Assembly: GCA_046351215.1 (NCBI GenBank)
Contig: JAXLYX010000009.1
Location: 124,001 to 188,000, forward strand
Length of the DNA: 64,000 nt
From: JAXLYX01 sp046351215
GTDB lineage: Bacteria; Myxococcota_A; Polyangia; Polyangiales; Houyiibacteriaceae
Direction of reading: 5' to 3'
Below are positions 17,831 through 26,866 of this stretch, piece after piece. The stretch's first letter is position 1, and every line of letters starts with the position of its first letter. The position numbers were made by a program, and so were the translations under genes. The notes below the pieces were generated by a model that saw only the letters and a list, made by a program, of their open reading frames with translations, was not told where the DNA came from and made no database searches.

Positions 17831-18451
17831 TCAGAGGCGCAGGGCGAGGCCGACGCGGAAGGTCAGCTGACCGCCGTTGGCGAAGGTCCGGTGCTCGCCC
17901 CCGGACTGGAATTCCTGCCAGGTGAACCGGTGCTGCCAGCCGAGCTCGCCGATCATCATCGTGCGCGGGCCGAGGAAGTACGTGAGGCCGGCGAACCCGC
18001 CCGTGTAGAAGCCGGCGCCGCCCGCCATGACGTCCCACTGCGTCGAGGGAGCGAAGAAGGTGATCCCGAGCGGCACCATGAGGTAGGGCTCGAGGTACTT
18101 CCCGCTGTCGAGCGGGATCGGGTAGCGCAGCTTCCAGACGCTGCCCACGTCGGCGTAGGTGCCGCGGCCGATCCCGGCCGCATCGAGGCTTTCGGCGTTG
18201 AAGCGGCTGAAGCCGACCTCGCCGCCGGCTACGAGGTAACGCGCCACGGCCGTGTCGATGCGCGCGAGGAAGCCGTACGAGAACTGGTAGCTCCCGGGGT
18301 TCGCCGCCGAGTCCGAGAAGTGCAGCTTTCCGAGGAACCCGCCCTGGAACGCGAGCTGGATTCGCGCCCCGGCGTCGGCGGCCGGCTGGGCCTGGGCGAT
18401 ACCGGGGAGGGCGAGGAGGAGCGCGACGAGGACGGCGGGGCGCAGGGACAT
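17831..18451 (-). CDS. Outer-membrane beta-barrel protein
   Basis: The 206-residue product has a cleavable signal peptide (VLVALLLALPGIAQAQ) and alternating hydrophobic strands with aromatic girdles (YQFSYGFLARI, YLVAGGEVGFSRF, GFYTGGFAGLTYFLG). It ends in a strand with the sequence FRVGLALRL. The size suits an eight-stranded barrel of the OmpA/OmpW/OmpX kind. It follows the DUF418 gene by 33 bp on the same strand and may share its transcript. I do not recognise a specific family. Downstream, 17762-17803 holds a GC-rich inverted repeat of uncertain meaning. Confidence 0.65.
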   Translation of the reverse strand: MSLRPAVLVALLLALPGIAQAQPAADAGARIQLAFQGGFLGKLHFSDSAANPGSYQFSYGFLARIDTAVARYLVAGGEVGFSRFNAESLDAAGIGRGTYADVGSVWKLRYPIPLDSGKYLEPYLMVPLGITFFAPSTQWDVMAGGAGFYTGGFAGLTYFLGPRTMMIGELGWQHRFTWQEFQSGGEHRTFANGGQLTFRVGLALRL

Positions 18452-18484
18452 GGCCCGCTTGGTTCCACCAAAAGCCGCGGAATG

Positions 18485-19669
18485 TCAACCGTTCGAGGCG
18501 GGCCGCCCGTAGGTCAGGCGCCGCCAGAGGGCCTCGAGGGGGCCCTGCTCCCATCGATCCAGCCAGGCCCGGGCGAAGAGGAGCTGAGCCCCGTAGGTCA
18601 GGGCGACGAAGCCGAGCAGGGCGAGGGGGCGGACGCGGCCGTAGAGGCCGAGGCCGAAGGAGAAGAAGACCAGGTTCATGACCACCGATTGGCCCACGTA
18701 CTGCGTGAGGGAGAGCCGGCCCATCCGCGCGAGCGCCGAGGCCATCCGGGGGAGCCGCCCCGACCGAGCGAAGAGGAGCACGCTGGCCGCGTAGGCGAGG
18801 GCGAGCCCCGGTTCGGCCCCGTAGGCCGAGAGGCTCATCGCCGGGAAGACCCAGAGGTCGCGGGGCCCGTGGTCCTTGAAGTGCAGGAAGGCGGAGGCGT
18901 GCACCGCCGCGAGCGGGAGCCCGACCCCGAGCCCGAGCCGACGGATCCGGCGCAGGGCGTCGAGGCTCGAGGGGAGGTCGCGAACGAGCTCGGCCGCGCG
19001 TTGGGTGTGCCCGAGCGTCAGGGTCGCGAGCATCACCCAGCCCGAGTAGCTCGCGAACCAACCGTAGTAGCCGGCGAGATCCTTCGCCCGCCGGGCGAAG
19101 AGCGTCGCGAGATCGCCCCGGCCGTACGCCGCGATCATCGGCTCCGCCGGGGGCAGCCTCCCGAAGGTCTTCACGAGGGCGCCGGTCGCGAGGAGCCGGA
19201 GCACGATCAGGACGGGGACGGCCAGCGAGACGAGCGCGATCGCGACGAGCGTCCGGTCGCGGAGCTTCCGGAAGAGCGGGAGGAGCAGCCCGAGGAGCGC
19301 GTACTGCACGAGGATGTCGATCGTCGACAAGAGGGCCGCGTGCACGAGCCCGATCGCGAAGAGCCCCGCCATGCGGCGCGCGAAGAAGCGCCCGGGCGAG
19401 CCTCCCCGGGCCTCGATCGCGTCGAGCTGCAGGCGCGCCGAGACCCCGAAGAGCAATCCGAAGAGCGGGAAGAACTTGCTGGCGAAGAGCGCGTCCGTGA
19501 CGGCGTAGACCATCCGATCGACGCCGTGGTTCCACGGATCCGGCTGGGCCCACGGGAAGGGGCCGCCGAACGTCTGCACGTTCACGACCAGGATCCCGAA
19601 GAGCGCGAAGCCCCGGGCGACGTCGATGCCCTCGATGCGGACGCGGGCGGGTGCGAGCGGCTCTTCCAT
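18485..19669 (-). CDS. DUF418 membrane protein
   Basis: The 394-residue polytopic protein opens with RIEGIDVARGFALFGILVVN, the hallmark N-terminus of DUF418 (YeiB-type) proteins, which resemble acyltransferase-3 membrane proteins. It has about ten hydrophobic segments and the C-terminal DUF418 region (RMGRLSLTQYVGQSVVMN). The function of the family is unsettled. It starts 6 bp after the SDR stop, so the two are co-transcribed. Confidence 0.85.
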   Translation of the reverse strand: MEEPLAPARVRIEGIDVARGFALFGILVVNVQTFGGPFPWAQPDPWNHGVDRMVYAVTDALFASKFFPLFGLLFGVSARLQLDAIEARGGSPGRFFARRMAGLFAIGLVHAALLSTIDILVQYALLGLLLPLFRKLRDRTLVAIALVSLAVPVLIVLRLLATGALVKTFGRLPPAEPMIAAYGRGDLATLFARRAKDLAGYYGWFASYSGWVMLATLTLGHTQRAAELVRDLPSSLDALRRIRRLGLGVGLPLAAVHASAFLHFKDHGPRDLWVFPAMSLSAYGAEPGLALAYAASVLLFARSGRLPRMASALARMGRLSLTQYVGQSVVMNLVFFSFGLGLYGRVRPLALLGFVALTYGAQLLFARAWLDRWEQGPLEALWRRLTYGRPASNG

Positions 19670-19675
19670 CCGCGC

Positions 19676-20470
19676 TCAGCGCTTGTACTTCTGGCTCGCG
19701 GCGATCTGGCTCGCGACGCGCTCCCCTCCCGCGATCCGCTGCGCCTTGTTCACGAGGTCCGGGAAGAAATGCGCGATCCACGCGCCCGCCCGCTGCTCGA
19801 GCGCGGCCACGTCGATCTCGGCCGGGTTCGTGTGGACGGCGCGGACGACCGCGTTCGCCACGTCCTCCGGGCTGCGCGTCCCGCCGCCCGGAGGGAGGTC
19901 GACGCCCGCGTTCGCGAACATGCCGGCGTCGCGGATGAAGCCGGGGAAGATCGTCGTCACGCCGACGCCGTGCGGACGGAGATCCTCGCGCAGGCCGAGC
20001 GAGAAGCCCCGCAGACCGAACTTCGTCGCCGAGTACATCGAGGTGCCCTGCGTCGCGACCTTGCCCGAGATCGACGAGATGAAGACGATGTGGCCGCGAC
20101 CTCGTTCCGCCATCGCCTCGCTCGCCGCGCGCGCCATGACGATCGGGGCCCGGAGGTTCACGTCGAGGGCCCGATCGATCTGATCGGTCTCGTACTCGTG
20201 CAGATGGCCGCTCGCGGGCAGGGCGGCGTTCAGCACGAGCACGTCGACCTCGCGTGCGGCCTCCGCGAGCCGCTCGGTGTCCTCCCGGAGCGAGAGGTCC
20301 GCGAGCGCGACCTCGGCCGCGAGCTCCTTCGCCAGGTCCTCGACCGTCTCGGGGCGGCGCGCGGCGAGGACCACTCTCGCCCCCTGTCGGGAGAGCGCGC
20401 GGGCGATGGCGCGGCCGAGGCCGCCGTTCGCACCCGTGACCATGGCGCGCGTGTTCGGGCTGATCTTCAT
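19676..20470 (-). CDS. Short-chain dehydrogenase/reductase
   Basis: The 264-residue classical SDR has the NAD(P)-binding TGANGGLGRAIA, the NAA motif (LNAALPASG), the catalytic serine in SSISGKVATQ and the YSATK catalytic Tyr/Lys pair. An arginine after strand 2 (AARRPE) favours NADP(H). ATG 20470 is chosen because a perfect GGAGGAAAG Shine-Dalgarno sequence lies just upstream. The gene heads a unit with DUF418 and possibly the outer-membrane barrel. The substrate is unknown. Confidence 0.85.
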   Translation of the reverse strand: MKISPNTRAMVTGANGGLGRAIARALSRQGARVVLAARRPETVEDLAKELAAEVALADLSLREDTERLAEAAREVDVLVLNAALPASGHLHEYETDQIDRALDVNLRAPIVMARAASEAMAERGRGHIVFISSISGKVATQGTSMYSATKFGLRGFSLGLREDLRPHGVGVTTIFPGFIRDAGMFANAGVDLPPGGGTRSPEDVANAVVRAVHTNPAEIDVAALEQRAGAWIAHFFPDLVNKAQRIAGGERVASQIAASQKYKR

Positions 20471-20568
20471 CTTTCCTCCGGAGCTCGTCGCTCCCCCGTC
20501 GGGGGACGGCCCCCCAGCGTTACGGCCCCTCGGTCCCCCGGGCGCCTCCGCCATGCTAGCGTTCGTCC

Positions 20569-21279
20569 ATGACGTCGCGCTGCCCCGGAGCCGGAATCGG
20601 CCGTCGCGATGCGCTCGCGCGCATCGTCCGGCTCGCCGCGGCGCCGTTCGCCGTCGGACCGCTGCTCTCCTTCGCGGGCCGCGCCGACGCCCAGACCTGG
20701 GCGACGTCGCTCGAGCTCTCCTCGCGGGTCTCGGACGGCCGGATCGAGGCGAGCTCGGTGGAGCGGCCCTCCGGCGTCGCGGCCGGCAAGGCGCTCGGCC
20801 TGGTCGACGCGCCCTTCGCGGACGTGATGCGGGTCCTCGTCGACTTCCCCCGGTACGGGCATTTCCTCCCGCTGCGCGAGGTCCGGGTGACCGAGCGCGA
20901 GCGGGGGCGGGCCAAGCTCGCCGTGACGGGGCGGGCCCGACTCGTGCGTCGGTTCTCGGCCGAGCTCGACGTGCGCATCGAGGGCCGGGAGGACGGCACG
21001 CACGTCATCTCGGCCCGGAAGATCACCTCGGACCTCGACGCGCTCGAGGCCCGCTTCCAGCTCGTCTCCACCCCGAGCCGGAGGCGTAGCCTCGTCTCGC
21101 TCGAGCTCCTCGTCGATCCCGGCCTCTTCCTTCCCGACACCGTCCTCGAGCGGGCGAACGTCGACGCGGCCGTCGTGGCCCTCGCCCGGCTGCGCAAGCG
21201 CATGCGCGAGCTGCGGGCGGCCGAGGCCGCCGTGGTCGCGGCCACGGGCGGGGCGGACGCGGGCGTTCCGGCCCCCTAG
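20569..21279 (+). CDS. Exported SRPBCC (START-like) domain protein
   Basis: The 236-residue protein starts with a twin-arginine-like signal (GRRDALARIVRLAAAPFAVG ending at ADAQ). About 150 residues of SRPBCC fold follow: VDAPFADVMRVLVDFPRYGHFLP matches the polyketide-cyclase / START helix-grip pattern, and VSLELLVDPGLFLPD is the usual C-terminal strand-helix. It likely binds a hydrophobic ligand outside the cytoplasm. TAGCGT lies 6 nt before the ATG and no Shine-Dalgarno is visible. It is divergent from the SDR gene, with 98 bp between the starts. Confidence 0.7.
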   Translation: MTSRCPGAGIGRRDALARIVRLAAAPFAVGPLLSFAGRADAQTWATSLELSSRVSDGRIEASSVERPSGVAAGKALGLVDAPFADVMRVLVDFPRYGHFLPLREVRVTERERGRAKLAVTGRARLVRRFSAELDVRIEGREDGTHVISARKITSDLDALEARFQLVSTPSRRRSLVSLELLVDPGLFLPDTVLERANVDAAVVALARLRKRMRELRAAEAAVVAATGGADAGVPAP

Positions 21280-21383
21280 GTCCGGGCGCCCCCTCCGCGT
21301 CTCCGCACCGGCGCATCCGGTCATGCCTCGGCGAGCGACGACCCTCGGAAGGGGACGCCGGGCCGGGTATGATGCGGCTCGTC

Positions 21384-22718
21384 ATGGACACCCGCTCGCT
21401 CGTCTCCCTGCCCTCCTTCGTCCTCGTCGCCCTCGCCCTCGTCGCCTCGCCCGCGTCGGCCGACACCACGATCTGCGGGACGATCACCACCTGCCAGACC
21501 CAGCTCGTCGAGCTCGAGCGCCACGGTACGCGGGGGCGCGCCCAGGTGGGGCCGATCCGGGCCCTCTACGCCGACGCCCAGCACGGCGGTCGAGAGGAGC
21601 GCCAGCGTGCGCAGGAGCACACGAACGTCGCGCTCCGCTACGTGCGCCTCTGCACCGAGGGCATCCGGGCCCAGGATGCGCGCACGGGCGTCACGCCGCA
21701 GCAGCTCGAGCGCTGCGTCCAGGTCGAGGACCTCTGCGCCGTCGCGACCGCCTCCGACGCGCCGATCGGCATCGAGTCGCTCCGGCCGGAATGCGAGCAG
21801 TACGCGGGCGCGAACCAGGAGCGCGCGGCCCGCGAGGCGGCGCGTCGTCGGGACCTCGAGCGGGACGAAGCCCGTGCGCCCTGCCTCACCGGCACCTGTG
21901 ATTTCGGCGGCGTGTGCCGGAGGTTCCCCGAGCTCGGGAACGACTCGCAGTTCGTCGTGGCCTGGGCCGCTTGGGTCGTGCTGCAGAAGACCGACCTCTC
22001 GCACGCGGCCCAGGGCGTGCTCGAGGCCTACCAGGAGCTCGCCACCCATCCGCAGGCGCGCGCCTACCTGACCGACGCCTGGCTGCGCACGCTCCAGGGT
22101 TGGGCCGCGACCGAGCCCGCGCGTCTCGTCGAGGGCGACGGCGCGCAGATCGACAACTTCCTCGCGTTCACCGGCGACACCGAGCACGAGATGGAGGTGC
22201 AGCGCATGCGCATGACGGCCGTGTCCTGGGCCTGCCGCAACCTCGCGCGCCCGGACGGGATGATCTGGGCCTACGTCGTCGCCTATCCGGGCTCCGCGGG
22301 CTCGCTCCGCAGCTGCCAGGCGACCGACGCCGTGCTGCGGCGCACGGTCAGCGAGCGTATCGCGACCGTCTCGTCGTACGTGCAGGCCGAGGCCGCGCGC
22401 ACCGACGCGACGCCCGAGACGGTGGCCGCGTTCCGCGCCGAGCTCGCCACGCGCATCGCGACGCTGCGACGCGACGTCTGCCAGAAGGTCGTCGGCGTCC
22501 CCGTCCACACGCAATGCGAAGCCGGGGCGAGCGAGCTCGCCACGCGCGGCGAGGCCGTCGCGGCCCAGGCGCTCCGCCACAGCGCCGACGCTGCACGTCG
22601 GGCCGAGTGCGAGCGCGCGCGCGACTCCGATGCGCAGACCTGCGTCGCCGGATGCTCGGGCAGCGCGAGCTGCGAGACCCGCTGCCGCCAGCGCGCCTCG
22701 CGTCGCCGCTGTCGCTGA
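21384..22718 (+). CDS. Exported cysteine-rich protein, unknown
   Basis: ATG 21384 gives 444 residues with a clean signal peptide (LVALALVASPASA) and more than a dozen cysteines, clustered at the N-terminus (TTICGTITTCQTQ), around ECEQYA / CLTGTC / CRRF, and in a dense tail (CVAGCSGSASCETRCRQ). The middle is alpha-helical. TATGAT lies 10 nt before this ATG, a near-consensus -10 element. Two ATGs 12-15 nt further upstream overlap that element and are less likely. I recognise no family; disulfide-stabilised periplasmic or secreted protein is the best description. Confidence 0.6.
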   Translation: MDTRSLVSLPSFVLVALALVASPASADTTICGTITTCQTQLVELERHGTRGRAQVGPIRALYADAQHGGREERQRAQEHTNVALRYVRLCTEGIRAQDARTGVTPQQLERCVQVEDLCAVATASDAPIGIESLRPECEQYAGANQERAAREAARRRDLERDEARAPCLTGTCDFGGVCRRFPELGNDSQFVVAWAAWVVLQKTDLSHAAQGVLEAYQELATHPQARAYLTDAWLRTLQGWAATEPARLVEGDGAQIDNFLAFTGDTEHEMEVQRMRMTAVSWACRNLARPDGMIWAYVVAYPGSAGSLRSCQATDAVLRRTVSERIATVSSYVQAEAARTDATPETVAAFRAELATRIATLRRDVCQKVVGVPVHTQCEAGASELATRGEAVAAQALRHSADAARRAECERARDSDAQTCVAGCSGSASCETRCRQRASRRRCR

Positions 22719-22778
22719 GCCGCCTTGCCGGCCCGGTCGAGGGCGCGCAGGCTGCTCGGGACCCGAGGAGTCCCGCCC

Positions 22779-23387
22779 ATGAAGCTCTACGACTACGGCC
22801 GCGCGCCGAATCCGCGTCGCGTGCGGATCTTCCTCGCCGAGAAGGGGCTCGAGATCCCGAAGACCGCGATCGACATCGCGACCCGCGAGAACCTCGGTCC
22901 GGACTACCGCTCGAAGAATCCGCTCGGCTACGTCCCCGCGCTCGAGCTCGACGACGGCACCGTGCTCTGCGAGTCGATGGCGATCTGCCGCTACCTCGAG
23001 GAGCTCCATCCCGAGCCGAACCTCTTCGGGCGCACGGCGCTCGAGAAGGCCCTCGTCGAGCAATGGAGCCGGCACGCCGAGCTCGAGCTCTACTGGCCGA
23101 TCGCCCACGCGTTCCGCAACACCAACGCCTTCTGGGCGGGGCGGATCCCCCAGGTCCCCGAGTTCGGCGAGGTCAGCCGCGAGCAGGCGATCGAGCGTCT
23201 CGCGTTCTTCGACGGCGCCCTCCGCGACCGGCCCTACCTCGCGGGAGACCGCTTCACCGTCGCCGACATCACGGGCTACGTGGCGCTCGATTTCGGTCGC
23301 GTCGCGAACGTGCGCGTGGGGGACGACCATCCGAACCTGAAGCGCTGGTACGAGGAGATCGGTGCGCGACCGAGCGCTCGCCTCTGA
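22779..23387 (+). CDS. Glutathione S-transferase family protein
   Basis: The 202-residue protein has a thioredoxin-fold N-terminal domain (MKLYDYGRAPNPRRVRIFLA, with the cis-proline motif YVPALELDDG and the ESMAICRYLEE helix). An all-helical C-terminal domain ends with the N-capping box FTVADITGYVALDF. Both are classic GST features. ATG 22779 is chosen because the thioredoxin fold begins immediately there. The next gene overlaps its 3' end by 26 bp. Confidence 0.85.
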   Translation: MKLYDYGRAPNPRRVRIFLAEKGLEIPKTAIDIATRENLGPDYRSKNPLGYVPALELDDGTVLCESMAICRYLEELHPEPNLFGRTALEKALVEQWSRHAELELYWPIAHAFRNTNAFWAGRIPQVPEFGEVSREQAIERLAFFDGALRDRPYLAGDRFTVADITGYVALDFGRVANVRVGDDHPNLKRWYEEIGARPSARL

Positions 23388-24525
23388 GCTCCTCGCGCTC
23401 CTCGTCGCGCTCGCGCTCGGCTGCGGGCACGAGGACGTGAGGCCCCTCCCGCCGTCCCCGCCGCGCAAGCCGGACTCGGCGCGCTTCTACACGGCCTCCC
23501 ACGTGGCCGTCCGCTACGAGGGGAGGATCGACGCGCGCGATCCCGACGCGCCTCGCTTCGCGTGGCCGGCGTCCGGCTTCCGCCTGCGCTTCCGCGGCAC
23601 GCGGCTCGTGCTCCGCTTCCGCGACGTGCCGTACACCGACGAGATCCACGACACGGACCTCCTCGCCGCCTACGTCGACTCGCGCGCCCCCGTGACCATC
23701 CCCCTCGTCGAGGGCGTCCGCGACTATCCGATCGTCGAGGGGCTCCCGGACGGGGTGCACGAGGTCCGCATCCTGAAGCGCACCGAGGCGGAAGCGGGGA
23801 CCGTCACCTTCCTCGGCGCCGACGTCGCGCCGGGCCAGCGCTTCCTCGAGCCTCCGCCGCCGTTCCGTCGCCGCATCCTCGCCGTCGGCGATTCGATCAC
23901 GGCCGGCTACGGCATCGACGGTCCCGACGCGAATTGCCACTTCAGCGCGGGCACGGAGAACGCCACTCGCTCCTACGCCTTCCTCGCGGCGAAGACGCTC
24001 GAGGCGGGCTACCAGGCGATCGCGTGGTCCGGGCGCGGCGTGTACCGGAACTACGATCCGGGGCATCCGGAGACGATCCCGAGCGTCTACGACCGCGTCA
24101 TCCCGACCGAGCCCGAGCCGCTCTACGATCCCGCCGCGTTCGATCCGCAGGCCGTCGTCCTGAACCTCGGCACGAACGACCTCTTCCGGCCGCATCCCGA
24201 TCGGGCCGCGTTCGTCGCGGCGTACGCGGGGCTCCTCGATCGCATCCGTCGCGACCATCCGCGCGCCCATCTCGTGCTCGTCGTCGGTCCGATGCTCGCC
24301 GACGACTACCCTCCGCACTCGCACGCCCTCTCGAAGGCCCTCCAATGGGTCGGTGGTCTGGTCGACGCGCGGCGGCGCGCGGGCGATCGACGGATCTCCT
24401 TCCTCCAGCTCTACGGTGCCGATCCCGCCGACGGCTACGGTTGTGACTACCATCCGAGCTTCACCACGCATCGGAAGATGGCCGAGGCGCTCGTCGCGCA
24501 CCTCCGGGCCCGCGCGGGGTTCTGA
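23362..24525 (+). CDS. SGNH/GDSL esterase lipoprotein, CE2-like
   Basis: The GTG start at 23362 follows GAGGAG inside the GST gene. The 387-residue product has a lipobox (LLVALALGC, Cys21), an N-terminal beta-sandwich (about residues 45-160) and a C-terminal SGNH hydrolase. Its catalytic motifs are GDSITAGYG (serine), LNLGTND (oxyanion Asn) and CDYHPSFTTH (Asp/His). The jelly-roll plus SGNH order matches carbohydrate esterase family 2, which deacetylates xylan or glucomannan. It is probably anchored at the cell surface. Its stop is 1 nt from the helicase start. Confidence 0.8.
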   Translation: MRDRALASELLALLVALALGCGHEDVRPLPPSPPRKPDSARFYTASHVAVRYEGRIDARDPDAPRFAWPASGFRLRFRGTRLVLRFRDVPYTDEIHDTDLLAAYVDSRAPVTIPLVEGVRDYPIVEGLPDGVHEVRILKRTEAEAGTVTFLGADVAPGQRFLEPPPPFRRRILAVGDSITAGYGIDGPDANCHFSAGTENATRSYAFLAAKTLEAGYQAIAWSGRGVYRNYDPGHPETIPSVYDRVIPTEPEPLYDPAAFDPQAVVLNLGTNDLFRPHPDRAAFVAAYAGLLDRIRRDHPRAHLVLVVGPMLADDYPPHSHALSKALQWVGGLVDARRRAGDRRISFLQLYGADPADGYGCDYHPSFTTHRKMAEALVAHLRARAGF

Positions 24526-24526
24526 C

Positions 24527-26866
24527 GTGCTGCCGATCCACGCGATCCGCGCCGACTTCGAGGCGGCGCTCGACGAGGGGCCGGTCGTCGTCTCGTCGCC
24601 CACGGGCTCCGGCAAGTCGACGGAGATCCCTCGCTGGGCGATGCGGAGGAAGGGGCGCGTGCTCGTCGTCGAGCCCCGCCGGGTGGCCTGCCAGAGCCTC
24701 GCGGTGCGCGTCGCCGAGCTCGAGGGCACGCCGCTCGGGAGCACCGTCGGCTATTCCGTGCGCGACGACGCCGTCACGAGCGACGCGACGCGGATCCTCT
24801 TCGCGACCCCCGGCATCGTGCTCCGGGCGCGCTCGCTCGTGGAGTCGTTCGACGTCGTCGTCCTCGACGAGTTCCACGAGCGCAGCCTCGACCTCGATCT
24901 CCTCCTCGCGCTCTTCGCGAAGGGGAGAGGCCCGCGTCTCGTGGTCATGTCCGCGACGATCGAGGGCGACCGCGTGGCCTCGCACGTCGGCGGACGTCAC
25001 CTCGAGGCGAGCGGTCGAACGCATCCCGTCGACGTCCGCTACCTCGAGTCGGGCTCGCCCCTACCCGATCCCTCGGACATCGTCCCCCGCGTCACGCGGG
25101 CCGTCGCCGCGGCGGCCTCGGATCCGGGGGACATCCTCGTCTTCCTCCCCGGCAAGGCCGAGATCGAGGCCTGCGCACGTGCGCTCCGCGGCGGACCCGA
25201 CGAGCTCCTCCCCCTGCACGGCGGGCTCTCCCTGGCCGAGCAGCGTCGGCCCTTCGAGCCGTCGACGCGGCGTCGCGTGATCCTCGCGACGAACGTCGCC
25301 GAGACGTCGATCACGCTCCCGAACGTCGGCGTGGTGATCGACACCGGGCTCGTGCGGCAGACCCGCTACCACGAGGGAAGGGCCTTCCTCTCCCTCGTGC
25401 CGATCGCCGAGGATTCGGCGGCGCAGCGCGCCGGCCGCGCCGGGCGAACGGGGCCGGGCATCGCGTATCGGCTCTTCAGCCGGGCGGCGAAGCTCGCCAA
25501 GACCACCCCTCCCGAGGTCCATCGCGAGTCGCTCGTCCCGCTCGTGCTCTCGGCCGCCATGTGGGGCGAGCGCGTCGAAGCGCTCCCGCTCCTCGACCCT
25601 CCGAAGGCCTACGCGCTCGAGTCGGCGCGCGAGGAGCTCGTCGCCCTCGGCGCGCTCGACGCCGGAGGACGGGCGACCGAGCGCGGGAAGGAGCTCCACG
25701 GGCTCCCGCTCGATGCCCCGCTCGCGCGTCTCCTCGTCGAGGCCCGCGACACCGGGGCCCTCGAGGACGCGATCGATCTCGTCTCCGTCCTCTCGGTCGG
25801 GCGGCCGCTCTTCGTGGGCACCGGCTCCGACGACTCGACGCTCCGGGAGGGGGATTGCGACGCGAGCGCGCTCGTCCGTACGCTCCGCGCCTCGAACGGA
25901 ACGGAGCCCTTCGTCTCTCCCTTCGTGCTCGCGGAGGCGCGCCGCATCCGCGCCCGTCTGCGCCGGGCCCACGGCCTGGCCGAGACGGGCGCGGATGCAG
26001 CGAGCGCCGAGCTCGATCGCGACCGTCTGCTGCGCACGGCGATCGCCGCGGACCCCCGCTCCGTCCACGTCGCCCGCGTCCGCGGTCGCCAGATCGCCTT
26101 CTCGAACGGGGGCACGGAGCTCGAGCTCGCGCGGGAGAGCCGCGTGCGGAACGCGAGGGACCTCGAGGCGATCGTGGTCTTCGAGTCGCGGGCCCTCGGC
26201 TCGGGCCAGGACGCCCGCATCCTCGTGACCTGCGCGAGCCCCGTCTCGCTCGCGGCGATCCTCCGTGCCGGTCTCGGCCGGGACCGGCTCGAGGGCGTCT
26301 CGCTCGAGAAGAAGAAGGTCGTAGCGCGCATCGAGCGGGTCTACGCGAAGCGCGTCCTCGGGACGCGCGAGGAGGTGCCGACCGGAGCTCTCGCGCGCGA
26401 GGCGATCGCCACGCTCTTCCTCCGCGGGAGCCTCTTCCGGGAGTCGCTCGCGACGACGAAGGAGCGGCTCGCGCTCGTCGGCCTCGCCTCGAGGCTCGGC
26501 AAGGACGTGCTCGGCGAGGAGCCCCCGCCCGCGCCGCCCTCGCTCGAGGACTTCGTGCTCGGCCGGCTCCTCGTGCTCGGCATCGAGAGCGGCGAGGACC
26601 TCGAGCTGCTCTCTCCGAAGGACCTCCTCGCTCCCGATCTGCCGTTCCACCTGCGGACGACGATCGAGCGCGACTACCCGCGCACGGTCTCGGTCGGCGA
26701 TGCGACCTACGAGGCGGACTACGACCTCGAGAAGCGGATGGTCACGCTCTCGCTCGTGCGCGGCCAGCGGAAGGAGCCGCCTCCGCTAGCCTACCTTCCG
26801 CGGTTCGAAGGCTTCGGCATCACCGTCGTCGGACCGCGGGGCGCGACCGTGCTCCGGCGGCGCTGA
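24527..26866 (+). CDS. hrpB: ATP-dependent RNA helicase HrpB
   Basis: GTG 24527 gives 779 residues, close to the usual HrpB length. Superfamily 2 motifs appear in order: Walker A SSPTGSGKST, EPRRVACQSLA, DEFHERSLD (DExH), SAT, FLPGKAEIEA, ATNVAETSITLP and QRAGRAGRTGPG. Downstream is the long HrpB-specific C-terminal region. Bacterial HrpB is a DEAH-family protein of poorly defined RNA role. Only TGAC separates the preceding stop from the GTG. The last 81 bp overlap the 3' end of the convergent phosphoesterase gene. Confidence 0.9.
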   Translation: MLPIHAIRADFEAALDEGPVVVSSPTGSGKSTEIPRWAMRRKGRVLVVEPRRVACQSLAVRVAELEGTPLGSTVGYSVRDDAVTSDATRILFATPGIVLRARSLVESFDVVVLDEFHERSLDLDLLLALFAKGRGPRLVVMSATIEGDRVASHVGGRHLEASGRTHPVDVRYLESGSPLPDPSDIVPRVTRAVAAAASDPGDILVFLPGKAEIEACARALRGGPDELLPLHGGLSLAEQRRPFEPSTRRRVILATNVAETSITLPNVGVVIDTGLVRQTRYHEGRAFLSLVPIAEDSAAQRAGRAGRTGPGIAYRLFSRAAKLAKTTPPEVHRESLVPLVLSAAMWGERVEALPLLDPPKAYALESAREELVALGALDAGGRATERGKELHGLPLDAPLARLLVEARDTGALEDAIDLVSVLSVGRPLFVGTGSDDSTLREGDCDASALVRTLRASNGTEPFVSPFVLAEARRIRARLRRAHGLAETGADAASAELDRDRLLRTAIAADPRSVHVARVRGRQIAFSNGGTELELARESRVRNARDLEAIVVFESRALGSGQDARILVTCASPVSLAAILRAGLGRDRLEGVSLEKKKVVARIERVYAKRVLGTREEVPTGALAREAIATLFLRGSLFRESLATTKERLALVGLASRLGKDVLGEEPPPAPPSLEDFVLGRLLVLGIESGEDLELLSPKDLLAPDLPFHLRTTIERDYPRTVSVGDATYEADYDLEKRMVTLSLVRGQRKEPPPLAYLPRFEGFGITVVGPRGATVLRRR

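Noticed and set aside
13820..20572. Very long open frame on the plus strand (over 2000 codons) antisense to the AsmA operon
   Set aside because: It lies opposite well-supported genes, and its translation is biased to Arg, Glu, Ala and Gly with no domains; it is a GC-rich shadow.
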